Below the pieces are notes generated by a model. It had not been told where the DNA came from and did no database searches. It saw nothing but the letters and a program-made list of their open reading frames with translations. Positions 11,958 through 37,719 of a DNA stretch of 64,000 bases are shown here, one piece after another; the first letter of the stretch is position 1; each line of letters begins with the position of its first letter. Both the position numbers and the translations under genes were made by a program. Origin of the DNA: Dendronephthya gigantea (lineage: Eukaryota; Cnidaria; Anthozoa; Malacalcyonacea; Nephtheidae); contig NW_021163040.1 in the NCBI RefSeq assembly GCF_004324835.1, positions 572,001 through 636,000 of the forward strand, given 5' to 3'.

Positions 11958-14900
11958 ATGGTTTCAAACGTGGCTGAAACACCAACGGCATCCAGGAATT
12001 TAATATTTGGGATCGTTATTCTGCTGTTCGGATCTACGCAGCGTCTTGCAGCTCTACAAAGTAGGTTTGGTTGAATTAACTTTCTATGGAAATTAATCAT
12101 AACTGTATCATGCATGTTTGTTTTAATGTTTAAACAGAAAAACAAGCCCCGAGTACCAAAAACTACAATAAGATGAATAAGCTCGATGGGAAATCGAAAG
12201 TTTAGGACTAGAAATCTTTGCATCTATCTTGAATGTTGCAGATAAGGAGGCGCTTACGTACTTCACAGCGGGACAAGCGATTTCTTGGGGAACTTATTTA
12301 ATCAACTATTTAGTTAAAAAATTTCTTTGTGTGGTTCTGCGAAATTCGTCGATTGTCGAACCTATAGCTTCAGTGCCTTAGGCCGGTTTTCTACTAGCGA
12401 TAGTTTTCGCGTAGAGTGACATTTTGCTTTTGTCTCAGAGCTGTCAACTGCACCATGTAGATCGGCTGAAATACGAAACAATAAAATTAATTCGCTTCGC
12501 GCGAAAAATATCGCTAGTGGAAAACCGGCTTTAAACCCTGCTAGAAATAATAAATTTTGGCCGTTACTACAACTCTACAAGTGTGAAGCAATAACTTGAA
12601 ATCGTCTATCATGCGTCAATTGGAGTCAAACAATCATGCAGATATACATGCAATATACATGCAAGAAGAAGTGTATCGCTGCGCATAGTTTTACACTCGC
12701 GCCAAGTAGGAATTACTGAACTGCATTTAGGCGGCAACCTTAACGATCTGGTCATGCGAATTCCGTGTGGTTCATGTGTTTATTTCAAGTTTAATGTGGG
12801 CATAATTTCACGAAAACGAAGCCATTCTTTCAATATTACTTCATTTGAACAATTAAATTTTCATAACGTTAAAACGTTTATAACTGTGATATACATGCAT
12901 GCATCTTATATATTTTGCTCCCATGAAAGTACTTGGTGTTTTTTAGGTGATAACAGTTCTTGCAAAGTTCTTGAAGCGAAACCGATTAAAGGTGGGTAGC
13001 CTAAATCATTTCTTGCAACGTTTCTTCGTTGATCAGACTTCACAGGAACCAATGTGACAGGCATTTGTTTCTAGTATTGTAATATTATGCACAAAAAGAA
13101 GCAGGATATAATATAAGCAGGTTCCGCAAATGTTTATAAATGTATGAATAACAAGTCTTTCGTAAAGTGGAATTACCGTGTATGAGTATTCCACTTCTTC
13201 CCAGTGGCGGTGGGTCTAGGGGTGTGCAGAATAAATTACTACAGCTTAAATGTAAAAATATTCTTTTTAATTCTATAACCAATAGCGTTATTATTAAGGT
13301 GTTTTGAATTCAAAATTAAGCTGTGCAATTTATTCTGTACACGCCCTAGATCCAAAGTCATCAAGCCGCTGACTGTCTAGTCTTGCAAGATTTTGATAAT
13401 GTCGAGTTCCTATAACAAAAAAGGTCTATAGGCTTACAAGTATGGCGAGATTCCGCTCAATTAGGGATCTCTCCTACCGTTTATGGGATAATCATGATTT
13501 CATATATTCATGCAATGCTATAATTGGTAGTGCACCGAAGTGCCTTTACTTCAAACGCACTAACAATTCTGAAATATCAATGAATTTTGAACCTTTAGTG
13601 AGGCAACGTTCCTGTTGTTGTTATTGCAGGAAAGCGACCTGCCCTTACGGTTATAGAAAAGTCGTGTGTTTCTCAGATTTGGGAATGTTTTTACAAATGC
13701 AACAAAAAGTCATCGTGTCTTTCATTTGGTATTGGAAGAGGCGAATGTCATGGTTCACTGCAATGTCTCCTGTACCCAAAAACAGAATTGGATAGAATGC
13801 GTCATAACAAAGACTCCAATCACGATTATTACGTAATGGTGAGTATAAAATGCCCAAGAGGTAGTCATCACTTCATTTTCTAATACTTGAGCTACTATGA
13901 GTGGATATTTCGGCAAAATTAGGTTATATTTGGAGTTGTTGGGGGATACAGAGATGGCGTCAACTGCTGTTGAGTTGATAAATTACAACACCCAACTATA
14001 ATAATCCCCGCCCATTTTGTAGGCAAATCTAGCATCCCCCCACACTGATGTACTCGCTACGGTCCTGTATGTGTACTCGTCATTCAGAATTATTATTGAG
14101 TCATCTCAATCAAAATATGACGAGAAATTATTATCGTTATCGCTGGCTATGTAAATGAAGTTTTGTCAAATGCAAATTTCTTTATGTTTGTCCGGGAATA
14201 AGATATGATGAAACTCCAAAACTAACGCTCTCTTGCAAACGCTTTTCCTTCCCTGCATATCTTGCCGTGGTTTCTAATAGCTATATCTAATTCACATTTA
14301 TGAGCTGAACATTACACTCAGGCATGATCGTAAAACGAGATACTGATATATTTTGACTTGACCTCGTAATAGGGTCCTCCGACATGCTGTGTCGAACCAT
14401 GCACGAATAAAAAAGTGTGCCGTGAAGAAGACTGCCAATGTGCTTGTCCTGAGGGTTATTTATCATACCGCTGCATGTGCTCAAAAAGTAAGTGTAATAA
14501 AATGCTATCCTATTAAAGTGCTATCCTATCACACTCCCTATCAATATTACCCTCTAAATCCGGGGACGCTGGATCAATGTGAATTCAAAGGGGACGTGTT
14601 TTCGTGGAAGGACATTTCTGAAGCAGCGCATACTATAGAGAATGTTTGCAAAACATCTGTTGAACTTCGTTTCACCGTATTTCCCTTTTGCAAGATGATT
14701 TCGGTGTCTGAGACTTCTTCATCAGACAAGTGCCTATTCTTAAAGGACTGGAAAAAAAGGTAGTCCTTCAAAATAAGGGTCCCCTCTTGCCCCTTGCTGG
14801 TAAAAGGTAAAGGAGGAGAGAGTGGTTCCGGCGTCCTGGTTTTTATCATGCTCGCCGTCTACGGGTATACCACCACATGGTCATACCTGGTCATCACCAC

Positions 14901-16740
14901 CACATATTAGAATAGACTATTTCTTTTGAATAGAAAATTTGGCGAGGATTTTTAGGAAAAACACTCCTGTGATGTTGTCTGATGATATGAAACAGGTTGA
15001 AAGTGGGAGCCACACCTGGGGGATTAAAGATGATCAAAGCTTGTGGGCCTTAATTAACGACCAATGGGTTGATCAAAGTGACAAAATGAGGTACATTTCA
15101 AATGGAAAAGCTGGAACCTGGGGCATAAGGCCTGATTACAATGTTCTTGTGAGAGATGGTAAATATTGCGTTTATGATTTGTATACTTTTGTTTAATTTA
15201 AAACTACATTTGGCGTAAAATACTATAACCAGCTACATTCATTGATACTGTCATAAAATTTTATTATTGCATTTTTATACATGGTGAAATCATCAGTAAT
15301 ACATCAATAAAATCATCAGTAATACATCAGTAATACATTAGCAAAATCGTTTAGGAGAAAAATGGAAAAGCATACCATCTTCACATCAAGTGTTTGTTCA
15401 AATCGACTCGGGAAGTTCTGGTGTGGTTTTCGGTGTAAACGATGCAAACGAAATATACTGTCGGTCCAATATTACCATGCATTCACCCTATGGAAGCAAT
15501 TGGGTTAAAGTCCCTGGTACGGCTAAACATGTATCGTGTGGTGATTATGGTTGCTGGATAGTTCGACCTGACGACACTGTTGCTTTTCGCGAGAATGTCA
15601 CCGTCAAGCACTGCACTGGGACAGGGTGGATTGAGAGATCAGGTAGAATTATGCTCATGAAGTTTGGTTATTAATTTTTTTTCACTCAGTATTGATGAAC
15701 ATGCGATAACTACAAGAAAATAAATCTATCAGGCATAACTATATTCGAAGCGAAGTCCTTAATTCAGGGCCCTCTCACCTCGGCGCGAGTCAGGTCCAGG
15801 AAGGAGTTTCTTTATTAATTTTAATAATAGAGACTGCTCGGGTGTCGGGGAGAGGTGTCCTTTCCAGTAGATATAAAATGGCTTGCGCTTGAAAATTTTT
15901 TTCATCGCTTTGCAAAGTATAGATCCACTTTAACTAATCAGCTGGTGCCGGCAAAATGCTTTAATCTACAGTATCTGTATATTAATTATGAATGTAAACT
16001 AACGGAATCTTCTTAGAAATTTTGATCTACATTATACAACTGCTGACAAGTTTTCAAAGTAAATTTTAAGCAATAATTCATATTAATTTCTCGCTTAAGA
16101 AAAGTCAGGTTGCGGATTTCAAATATATACGAAAAGTTTGAGGTATTTTATTGGCAATTGCAAATCAGTTTTCTTTTGTTCAAGTTGCACGGAATTTCCG
16201 ATTTGACGTCATGTCCGGTAATTTTAAAGCTTTTGTTAAAGTTTTTTGTAAAGTTATAAAGCTATTGTAAAGTTTGTAAAAACTGCATGTATTGCAAAGC
16301 TTTTTTAAAATACCATAAACTTTTGATATACAAGGTCCACAACCATGGTATAGACACTGTAATCTGAGGAACAAGTAAACACCTTTTTATCTTCGAGAGT
16401 ATAAATTTACTTTTCGATTTTTATTCACCCTAAAGAACTAATTCTTGCTACGAAAGCGCTGATCAGTGCAAAATATAATTTCTTTCTTATCGTGTAGCTG
16501 AATATAATGTGTATATTTTTAGGTAAATTTGTTCAGTTGGACTCGGGTAGAACAGGCAGTGTATATGGTATCGCGAAAAACGGCACCTTGCACCGACTGC
16601 ATGGGATATGTGAGAAGGTTCCAATGGGACAAAATATTTGGACAGAGATTTTAACTGTTCGATTTAAACATGTCACCGTTGGAGATACAAACATGTATGC
16701 CATTGCTGAAAACGGAACAGTTTTCAAGTTCTTTCCATAA
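11958..16740 (+). CDS. secreted PAN/apple-EGF-tectonin lectin-like protein
   Basis: Seven exons join in frame to 400 residues: 11958-12060, 12947-12991, 13630-13838, 14373-14487, 14934-15158, 15355-15642 and 16523-16740. Residues 1-34 hold a signal segment (NLIFGIVILLFGSTQRLAAL). Exon 3 encodes a PAN/apple-like module (SCVSQIWECFYKCNKKSSCL). Exon 4 encodes one EGF-like module (CREEDCQCACPEGYLSYRC). Exons 5-7 encode tectonin-type beta-propeller repeats, seen as SGSHTWGIKDD, TWGIRPD, SGSSGVVFGVND, SCGDYGCWIVRPDD, SGRTGSVYGIAKNG and VGDTNMYAIAENG. Tectonin propellers bind glycans or lipopolysaccharide in fish-egg lectin, tachylectin-1 and slime-mould tectonins. An extracellular recognition role is therefore likely but inferred. 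Exon borders track domain borders. Skipping the sequence at 12242 gives the phase match I used. Confidence 0.85.
12378..12534. mobile_element. MITE, GGCCGGTTTTC ends (TTAA class)
   Basis: The inverted ends read GCCGGTTTTCYACTAGCGAT over about 35 bp and include a TTTTCGCG block. Flanks are CCTTAG and CTTTAAA, suggesting a decayed TTAA target. It lies in intron 1 of the tectonin gene. Confidence 0.75.
13202..13371. mobile_element. MITE family B, hAT-like ends (CAGTGGCGG)
   Basis: The inverted arms carry CAGTGGCGG or CAGCGGC at the ends, then GGRTCTAGGG and a CAGAATAAATT core. It lies in intron 2 of the tectonin gene. A related copy is at 51847-52033, and a fragment (AGTGGTGGATTTAGGG) lies near 53908. 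Assignment to hAT rests only on the terminal motif. Confidence 0.6.
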
Positions 16741-17727
16741 GTTGATGGTGATTGGGTGTACTTTTCATGAATTTTACTGACTACGGAGTCATCGTAAAAA
16801 ATAGCCGGGTTTATAGAGAAAGCGTGCGGGAGTCTAGATGACATAAACCCCCTTCTCCACTTTTGATTAGATTTTTATGCAAGAGCTTTTTACTGTTTTT
16901 GTTGTCTTTAGCCTCGGATATGGTGTTACTTCACTGATATTAGTTGAATTAGCGAAGAGATTTTAGTATTTAACTGTCGTGTGCGAACAAGATCCCATAC
17001 TTACTTTATCATCAGTTTTACTTAATAGCATTGTGTTTTTCTCGATCATTTGTATGGGATAGCCATTAAAATATTTTAATAATTTGAACATTTAGTGGTT
17101 AAAATTGCTTTAAATTTGGATGACATTAAGATATATTGCTGTCATATTACTGGACAATTTACTGAGTAAAAAAGAATTGAATATAAATGTGCAGTTACCA
17201 TAGTTTCGATGGACAGGCACACCCAAAGCACCCCTTAATCATAGTTGTTTTCGTTGTTGTTGTTTAATTGCTCTTATGCATGGAGGCGCCACTTTTGTTT
17301 TTTATGTTGTTGTAGTTGCTCTTGTTTTTTGTTAACGCGCTGTTGTTGTCAACTATTGAACTGGATGTGTCCCATCTGTTGCTGTGCCCATTTATAGTAA
17401 TCGGCCAGTAATTCAGTAACTCTGGAGAGTTTGGGGCGTCTCGTTTGAGAGAATTCACTGTAGTGCATGCATGGTGCACTTCGGTAAACCGACATACGGG
17501 CGATTTAAAAATGTTGTGTTGTAGTAATGAGAGTTTCGTTCGTGGTTTTGCAGTAATTCGTTACTACAGGAAAAAGTTATGTGTTTTTGTGCAAAAAATG
17601 TTTTGGTAATATGTTTTACAAAATTTGGAACGTTCAGGAGTATCAAAATACTAGAATAATACTGAAGGAATTCTTCTGGTGTTTTTTTTCGGCCTAATTG
17701 ATCTCTGCCCAAAAGAGTCAGCGAGTA
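16741..17727. other. intergenic, convergent 3' ends
   Basis: This is the 3' flank of the tectonin gene and, on the minus strand, of the LRR receptor gene. A GTTGTTGTT-rich patch lies near 17250-17350. I see no gene. Confidence 0.5.
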
Positions 17728-20700
17728 TTACCCAGAATCGCCTAAAGGTACGTCTTTTAGGTCACGAGGTTCGGCAGTTGGGACGGCGATATACCCATCT
17801 TTTCCTCTTTTTTTGGGTGGAGAGGTGTTGTTTTCTTCATCTGAGGAGCAGTCACTTTCTGCGTAACCACACGATGCTCTTCGTTGTTTCTTGATATGCT
17901 CAGAAAATGTGGCTGGCTCTTCTTTTTGGGCTGCTGGCTTCTTTTTGAAGTACGCTAGAAAGTTGTCGCGATAGTTACGCCATCTGAAAAAAGTGAGCAG
18001 TGAGCGATAAACTTCAAATTGTGACAGGAAGAAGCGAAAATGAATGGAAGTTTTGAAATTTCCGGAGAAGAAGATTAGGAAGATATTGCTGTTCGATGGA
18101 TACTGATTTTCTTCAGTTGCTAAAGCTATTAAAAAGAAAAATGGGAAAGGAACAGGGAGATTTCCAACTAAAGAAATGGAGGATTTTTTTTAAATGTTAA
18201 TTAAAATGAATTGAAAAGCAAAAAAAGAAGAGTGATGAGAAGAAAATAACACGGGACCATACATAACGTGGTCTGAGTTGAGCTGAATAGAAAGAAATTG
18301 AACATGCATAAATTTCACTTTCTATAACCGTTGATTATCATTTGTCGATGTGCATTTACCCTGATTCATAATTCGTATGAAAATAAAGGAAATGAGCCCA
18401 AACGCGAAGAACGTGACAGATGCTGAAAGGAGGTGCATCGCAGAAGAGGAAATGACAACTATACTGAAGTAAACGCTAGGGAGGGATGGTTTGGATTTTA
18501 ACTGACCCAAAATTGAAATAATATGAGTGGAAAATCATCCAGACTATGATAACTCTGAACAACATATATATGGAGCATAATGGTAATGATTTAATGGTCA
18601 ATATAGTAATGTATCAGAGAATACAGATATAGTCATGACAACTGACTCTTAAGGTTATGTGTTTTAATGCCGTATATTACATGTTACATACCTGTTATTT
18701 TTGCGAAGATACCTCACAGCTCTGACTGAAGTAATGCAAGTAACAAGTACCGCTGCTGTCACCGATGCGGCGATCAATGCATAATTTGGTGATTTCTTTT
18801 TTGTAGAAGAATCTTGACGTGACTGTATAGGAGGAGTTCTGGTTGCGGCTGGTGTTGGTTTTGCCTTCAGCATGGCATGCCGCGGTGGAGCTCTTCGTTT
18901 GACAGCACAAAAAGCAATACCTCTGTTGTCTTCTTCACCAATATACATGTTTCATCTAAGAGAAACGCGGATATATGTCAAATCTACAGGCATTCAGTTT
19001 TTCTGTATTATTCGACTAACCATCTCCTGACAATAATAAAGGTAGTTAAATTATTTTTCGAATATATAGTATTTTTGTTATATTATTTTTGGGCTGTTCA
19101 ACCTAATGTAAAAACTTGGGTTAATATGTTAAGCGTGGGTTAAGGAGAAGTTGGGAGAGGTTACTATACAAAGATATCTATATTAACATGATCACATCTC
19201 CGTGGACGTTTTGACTGTCTGCACGTACAACTCAGTTAGTACTCAATTCTGTATCCGTATACGTTTGCTATTCGTTTTTATAAAATAACATGTATAACGC
19301 GTGTTCTGATTGGTCGAAGCCCGTGTTTGGATCAGGCCATCCAAACACGGAAATTTAAAGTTTTAAAGAATTTAAATTTAAATTTAGGGCTTGTCGTTGC
19401 TATGTTGCTAGCCTTCGGCTCGTGTTTCGCGCGCTTCTCTTAACTCTCGCAACATTCCCGCGTGCTTAGATCAGGCCATCCAAACACGGAAACCATTAAG
19501 TAATTGTATGTGTTATTTTGTTTCTTCGTGTGGATTTTATATCTACATTATGCTGTATTTTCCTACCTAATGCATTCTTCTGATCCTGGAATGTTATTCC
19601 AAGAAGAGGCCTTGCCATGAACGCCTGCGGTCCCGCGCAATTGGTTAGATCGGGGTTTTTCAACGTCAATCCTCCATGTTCGTGATATGTTTGCAGCATC
19701 TCAATGAAACCTCTGAGCTCGCAGTCGCATTCAAACGGATTTAGCCCTAGGTTACTTGATAAAAACAGAACTTGTACGAATTAACAAATTATACATGTGA
19801 TAGCTAAATAATTGTGGTCAGTATGTCGACTAGTTGCTAACTGCATGCTTTTTTCAACTTTAAATTAATTGCTCATGAAAGATTTAGGAAAACTGAGAAG
19901 ATGAATGTTTAATTTTGCACATTCAGTTGTCTACAAGATTATCACAGTGATATCTGCATCTAACTAGGTAGTGACTACTAGTGTTAACCCTGTAGTTGTA
20001 CCAAATTTTAACATATATACATATATAAAGTACATATGAAACCAAAAATTCCGAATAAACAGGATATCTTGTGAGTCAAAATATGAATCAAGCAAGACAT
20101 AGGCCGAGACTGTAAATTTGAGACCTGTTTATTTGGTATTTGTTTTTTGCTTTACTTTTTTAAATTGTCGGCTGCTCGTGGTTTATAAGTAAATATAGGG
20201 AAAATATATAGCTATATATAGTCATAATGGTACACTTACATTTCTCTTAGAAGATAATTGTGATGAAAGACTTTGCCAGGCAACATACTTATCTCGTTAT
20301 CACTCACATCTCTGAAAAAGGAAAGTTTTGTCATACAAACGTGTTCATTGCCTTACTGCCGCTTTTTCTCATAAAATTTTGATTTTCTATGTTGCAGTAA
20401 AGGCGGGACTACCACTAGGCGTATATTTTTCGGTGGAACGAAATTTTTCTCGCGATTTTCTTTTCAATCTCGCCTAGCGGAAATCGACCTTACTTCTTGC
20501 ATCGAAGAATTATTGAACATGCATGCCATGCATGTACAACACTCGTGCATGTCTAAAAAAATATCAAACTTGCATCAAAAGTTAGCACGTACAAATATTC
20601 AAGATTTCTGTAACTTCTCAAGCGATGCGGTTCTATCTTCTTGATTTCGTTTCCTCTTAGAACGCTTAAAAAAACAGAGAGATTTGTTATATTGGTAAAA

Positions 20701-21265
20701 CAATAGGCATGAAACGGCGTCTCAACTGATTTCATTAACCCTCGGCGTTGTAATTCAAACACAAATAAAATAGTGCGAAAATTTTTGTAACATTTTGTAA
20801 TAAATTCTACATCACTAAGCGATACCAATAACATTTGAGACGTGGAAATACACTGACATTTTGATAGAAATAAACAAACATGGCTGAAACACTGCAGAAA
20901 GCTTCAAAGTAGATCAAGCTAATGATCATGAGCTTTACGATTCTGTGATGTTTCCTTGCTGTCTCGACACAAACTTTTGATACACCTATATAGCTGTACT
21001 TTTTCATTCCACGTCAAATTGAAAACTGATGCATGTACTGGATAAGACTGATGAACTACAAAACTTACAGCCGTTTGACAATGTTCGCAAATTTCAACAC
21101 GGGGATTTCTTTTAAATGCGCTTCCCTGCATTCAACCACAGAGTTCCGATGAAAACACTCGCAGCCGGGAGGGCACGAATCGAGAATAACGTACGACGAG
21201 CTTTGAACAACATACAGCAGAAGGCAAACTGCTACAAATGCTGTTTTCATTGCAATACTTTTCAC
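17728..21265 (-). CDS. leucine-rich-repeat type I membrane receptor
   Basis: Six minus-strand exons: 21265-21069, 20664-20593, 20311-20240, 19754-19567, 18932-18692 and 17983-17728. They close to 341 residues in consistent phase. Exon 1 has a signal peptide (AFVAVCLLLYVVQSSS) and an LRR N-cap (CPPGCECFHRNSVVEC). Exons 2 and 3 are each 72 bp and encode one LRR apiece (LRGNEIKKIEPHRLRSYRNL; DVSDNEISMLPGKVFHHNYL). Exon 4 encodes the LRR C-cap (NPFECDCELRGF, TNCAGPQAFMARPLLG). Exon 5 has a Pro/Thr linker and one transmembrane helix (YALIAASVTAAVLVTCITSV). Exon 6 is a basic then acidic tail with SDCSSDEEN. With two or three repeats it resembles small LRR-transmembrane proteins, but the ligand is unknown. 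The exon 5 acceptor is ambiguous: the better acceptor at 18955 shifts frame and ends at an early TGA. Confidence 0.85.
20396..20491. mobile_element. MITE remnant (TTAA class), intronic
   Basis: Degenerate inverted ends TAAAGGCGGGACTACCACTAGGCG and its partner GTAAGGTCGATTTCCGCTAGGCG resemble the 51536-51692 element. It lies in intron 2 of the LRR gene. Confidence 0.45.
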
Positions 21266-22176
21266 ATTTTATTGCCGTTTCAAGTTAATCCAGAAAGCGA
21301 GTGTAATTGCATTCGAAATGACAATTAGCAATTGATAATTGTGACGTCATAGAAATGTCACGTGATAAACCGTCCCGTAGTACTGTCTATGCAAAAAGGT
21401 TCAAAAATTATCATAGAACGTTCTCTTTTACGATTTTCGAGGCCCATTTATTCGCAAATAATGGGATAACGTACACGGAATTCCATCCCTCTTTTTTATA
21501 CAAGAAACGTTTTATGCAACTAACAGAACTAATCGCATTATATTTTACAATTGATTGTGTAAACCCGCTATTTGAAAGGGGGCATGCGCATGTGTTTGTT
21601 ACTTTCGTTAATTAAAATAGCGTAAGCACGGTGACAAAAACCCTATAGGCCCAGATAAACAAGTGGACAATCAATAATCGAGAATAAAAACTATCAACAA
21701 AATTGGTACTTTAATTTGGTATAATTTTAGTGATTTTTTTCTTTATATGGCTAAACCTGAGAGCAATGCCCTCCATCGCCGTAGGCTGGAGGCTCGTGTC
21801 CTAATACGAAATGCTATTCCATTATTACTTAAATGACTACTTTTTATTATTACTTAACCACCTGCGGAAAGCAAGTCTATCTTCTTTGACAAGCAAAAAT
21901 AGAAAGCAATTCTATCGTCTTATTCAACAGGCAAACTGAATGTTTTTAGCCTTATAATTAATACAACGATAATGTTTACAACTACATATTCAGTGCATAA
22001 TATTCAAGTTGACTTCTTCAAGAGAGATGTAAGAGTGTTATTTAACTTCGACGTATCCACCGTTTAAGCTAAACGGCCGGTTGTATGAAAGCCAGATAGC
22101 GCTATCTACCAGATATTAGATTTTTCAATCGCTCAAAAATCGCCCGTTGTTGCCTGAAACTTTTATTCAAACTTAA

Positions 22177-22393
22177 GGCCATGTTACACGGTGCAATTTT
22201 TCTTGCCTCTTGCAATACAATTCTTCTTTTGAGAGATGTGAATTTGGCAACTACCGAACTTTAGTCTTCATTACACTCCATGGCGTTTCTTACACTTACG
22301 TTTGTGATTTTGAAGACTCTTCACTAATTTACATCTCCTAAAAATAGAATTGCATTGGAAGTTGCAAGAAAAATTGCACCGTGTAACATGGCC
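22177..22393. mobile_element. MITE, 217 bp, TTAA-class
   Basis: The ends are perfect inverted copies of GGCCATGTTACACGGTGCAA extending to about 30 bp, with weaker pairing to about 68 bp. TTAA lies before the left end and TTTA after the right, a slightly decayed duplication. TTAA targets are used by piggyBac and Kolobok elements. Confidence 0.85.
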
Positions 22394-22549
22394 TTTAGTA
22401 CCTCTTTAATAATTGTTGCTTTGAAAGCTAGAATTTTATTGCTTTTCAAGCATTTTTGGAACCACTATTTGGTGGATAGGATACAACCGACCCATGTTCT
22501 GAACTTCTAGTGGTCTTTCAGAACGCAATGTCGTTTTCCCCAGTTTTAG

Positions 22550-22860
22550 AGCGGAGGGCGAACACTCTTCACCATTAGACCACAAGATCTTGCGCTTAAA
22601 GATAATAATTAGTTAAATTTAAATTAATTTTTAAAAAAAGTTTTGTCCGGACTCAAATTATCGACTTCTTACTTCAGATACTATTGTCTCCACCACCAGA
22701 CCATGAGATCTTGTGCTAAACGGTTGCGGTTATTTATTCTACTTAATCAATTCCTCAAAGTTCGTAATGAAAAATAGCCATGCTTGGATTCGAACCATCG
22801 ATTCAACATTTGGGAGAACATAATTATCTTGTGCTAAACGGGTATGGTTCTTTACTTTTA
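22550..22860. repeat. tandem tRNA-related repeat block
   Basis: About three diverged units share TCTTGTGCTAAACGG or CAAGATCTTGCGCTTAAA. Read on the minus strand they contain box-A-like TGGTCTAATGG and box-B-like GGTTCGAATCC. This suggests a SINE or decayed tRNA-derived array. No intact tRNA cloverleaf is present. Confidence 0.4.
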
Positions 22861-23345
22861 TCCTATCACTCATAATGAAAAACGGTTATGCTTGGTGTTG
22901 CTACAGTCCCACTATATAGCTGTCCAAAAATCCCAAACAAATGCCTTGTTTGTGTAAACATATTTGAACTGTTCCTTGACCTTATCAGACACTCCCACAC
23001 GCCTCCCATGTGGCTCTCTGACGGTGGGTTAAATTCCCATTTGATTTTTCTTTGTGCGCAAAATTTGTAGATTCTGGTCTTATTCCATTCTTCGATTCTC
23101 CGACTCAGTTCCTTGTCAGCGCTTAAGAAATTCGTTCCATTGTCGCTCTTTTTCTCTTAAGCGCAACCTCGTATGCTAATAAGTCTTCTAAGCGCATTCA
23201 TCATGGAGTCTGTGTCCAACGCCTGCGCAATCCTATGATATATGTACTGAGTGAAGAGATAGCCGTAGTCAAGAGAAGTGACCGCGTGAAGATCTAGAGA
23301 CAGTCGATCCCTTAACAACGTTTTACCTGCAAGGGTCCAAAATAA

Positions 23346-23571
23346 TTATTTACGAATAACGAGACAAAAGAATATTGTGGTGACAATATATATCCATGCC
23401 AAACACGCAATCATGTTATACGCGTCTGCAATAACGAGGTAGTGAACCGGATTAATTAATACCAGTAGCGCCGATACAAATATCGGTAGTCTCGTAGTCT
23501 TAATAGTTGTGTCAACAAAACAGAGTAGTGTGATGTAATTAATGAGCACGAAGAGCCCTCAAAACGAAACT
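23346..23571 (-). CDS. possible terminal exon of a multipass membrane protein
   Basis: The minus strand stays open from a weak AG (TTTTGAG) at about 23572 to a TAA at 23346. It encodes three hydrophobic stretches: FVLINYITLLCF, FVSALLVLINPVHYLVIA and MIACLAWIYIVTTIFFCLVI, ending in RK. The spacing resembles the last helices of small four-helix proteins such as MARVEL or tetraspan families, but I recognise no signature. No upstream exon was found between here and 24380. It could be a chance ORF in AT-rich DNA. Confidence 0.3.
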
Positions 23572-24514
23572 AAGCTTAACCACAGCCGCCCACCACAAAA
23601 ATGACCACATTATGCACCAGTTACCCCAACAGTTACCCCTATCAAAGAAAATATTCACCTATAACCTCCTGAGTCACAGCCATGTAATAAATGTAATTTG
23701 TCGGGGCCATTGGTTGAGCCATCTACCCTTGGTCTCTAGTTTTAAGCCGAATAGCAAAAATCCCGACCGTAGTTATACTAGGGGAAATAATCAAAAGTTC
23801 AGTTGTAGTTACCCTTTTCAAAAGCGTCGACAACAAAAACACCCCCGGTATCAGAAGGAAAACGAATGGATAAATTACCTAGAATTTAACACAACTCAAT
23901 CTATAACTCAATCTCAACTCAATCCCATAATTCAAAGACGTCGTTTTCGGGCCACCCATAAATCTGAATTTTTATTTACGCTCTCGTAGAACCTTTCAAT
24001 CAATCACGAATCACAGTTATTGGCAATCACGTTTCCTGGCTAAGAAATTACGCAGGAAAGAAATTGGCCCCTCGATCAGATGTGTGGCGGTTGGCGGATT
24101 ATCTTGATGGTCCAGGGCTCCAGGCTTCGAGAGGCCCGTGATTCCTGGAGCTCATTTCTTCATTGTGAGATGCTCTTTATCTTTTGTTTTGTATTCCTTA
24201 AAGCTAAATGTTGTGTTTGTTTTTAGTGTCGCGCGGCAATGGGCTCTGGGTACGAGGTGAACCACTGGGATAAACTTTATAGGATCTGCTAATTCTTTGT
24301 TGAGAGGAGGAAAAATGCTTTTGTAATTCAGTTTTAGTATTATTAGAAAATCGTCTGGGATCAACCATTTCAAATACCTAGCTCATCTTTGGAGCGGCCA
24401 TTCTTGTGGTTTTTGCACCGTCGAGGCGTCGAACAGCTCTATACTTACGTACTCTATCCGCTGCTAAACATTTGTTGTTCGTTTGTGATTTTGTGGATTT
24501 TTATCGATGTGAAC

Positions 24515-37719
<13,205 letters not shown>

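Larger units (their letters stand above)
21266..24514. other. intergenic, divergent, repeat-bearing
   Basis: This separates the LRR gene from the plus-strand DNAJB6-like gene. It holds one clear MITE (22177-22393), a tRNA-like repeat block (22550-22860) and a hydrophobic minus-strand ORF (23346-23571). The remainder shows no supported gene; a 73-codon minus ORF at 24152-24373 has no features I recognise. Confidence 0.5.

Noticed and set aside
12242-12380. Possible exon KEALTYFTAGQAISWG in the tectonin gene
   Set aside because: It runs into a stop at the edge of a MITE with no donor; exon 1 splices in phase directly to 12947.
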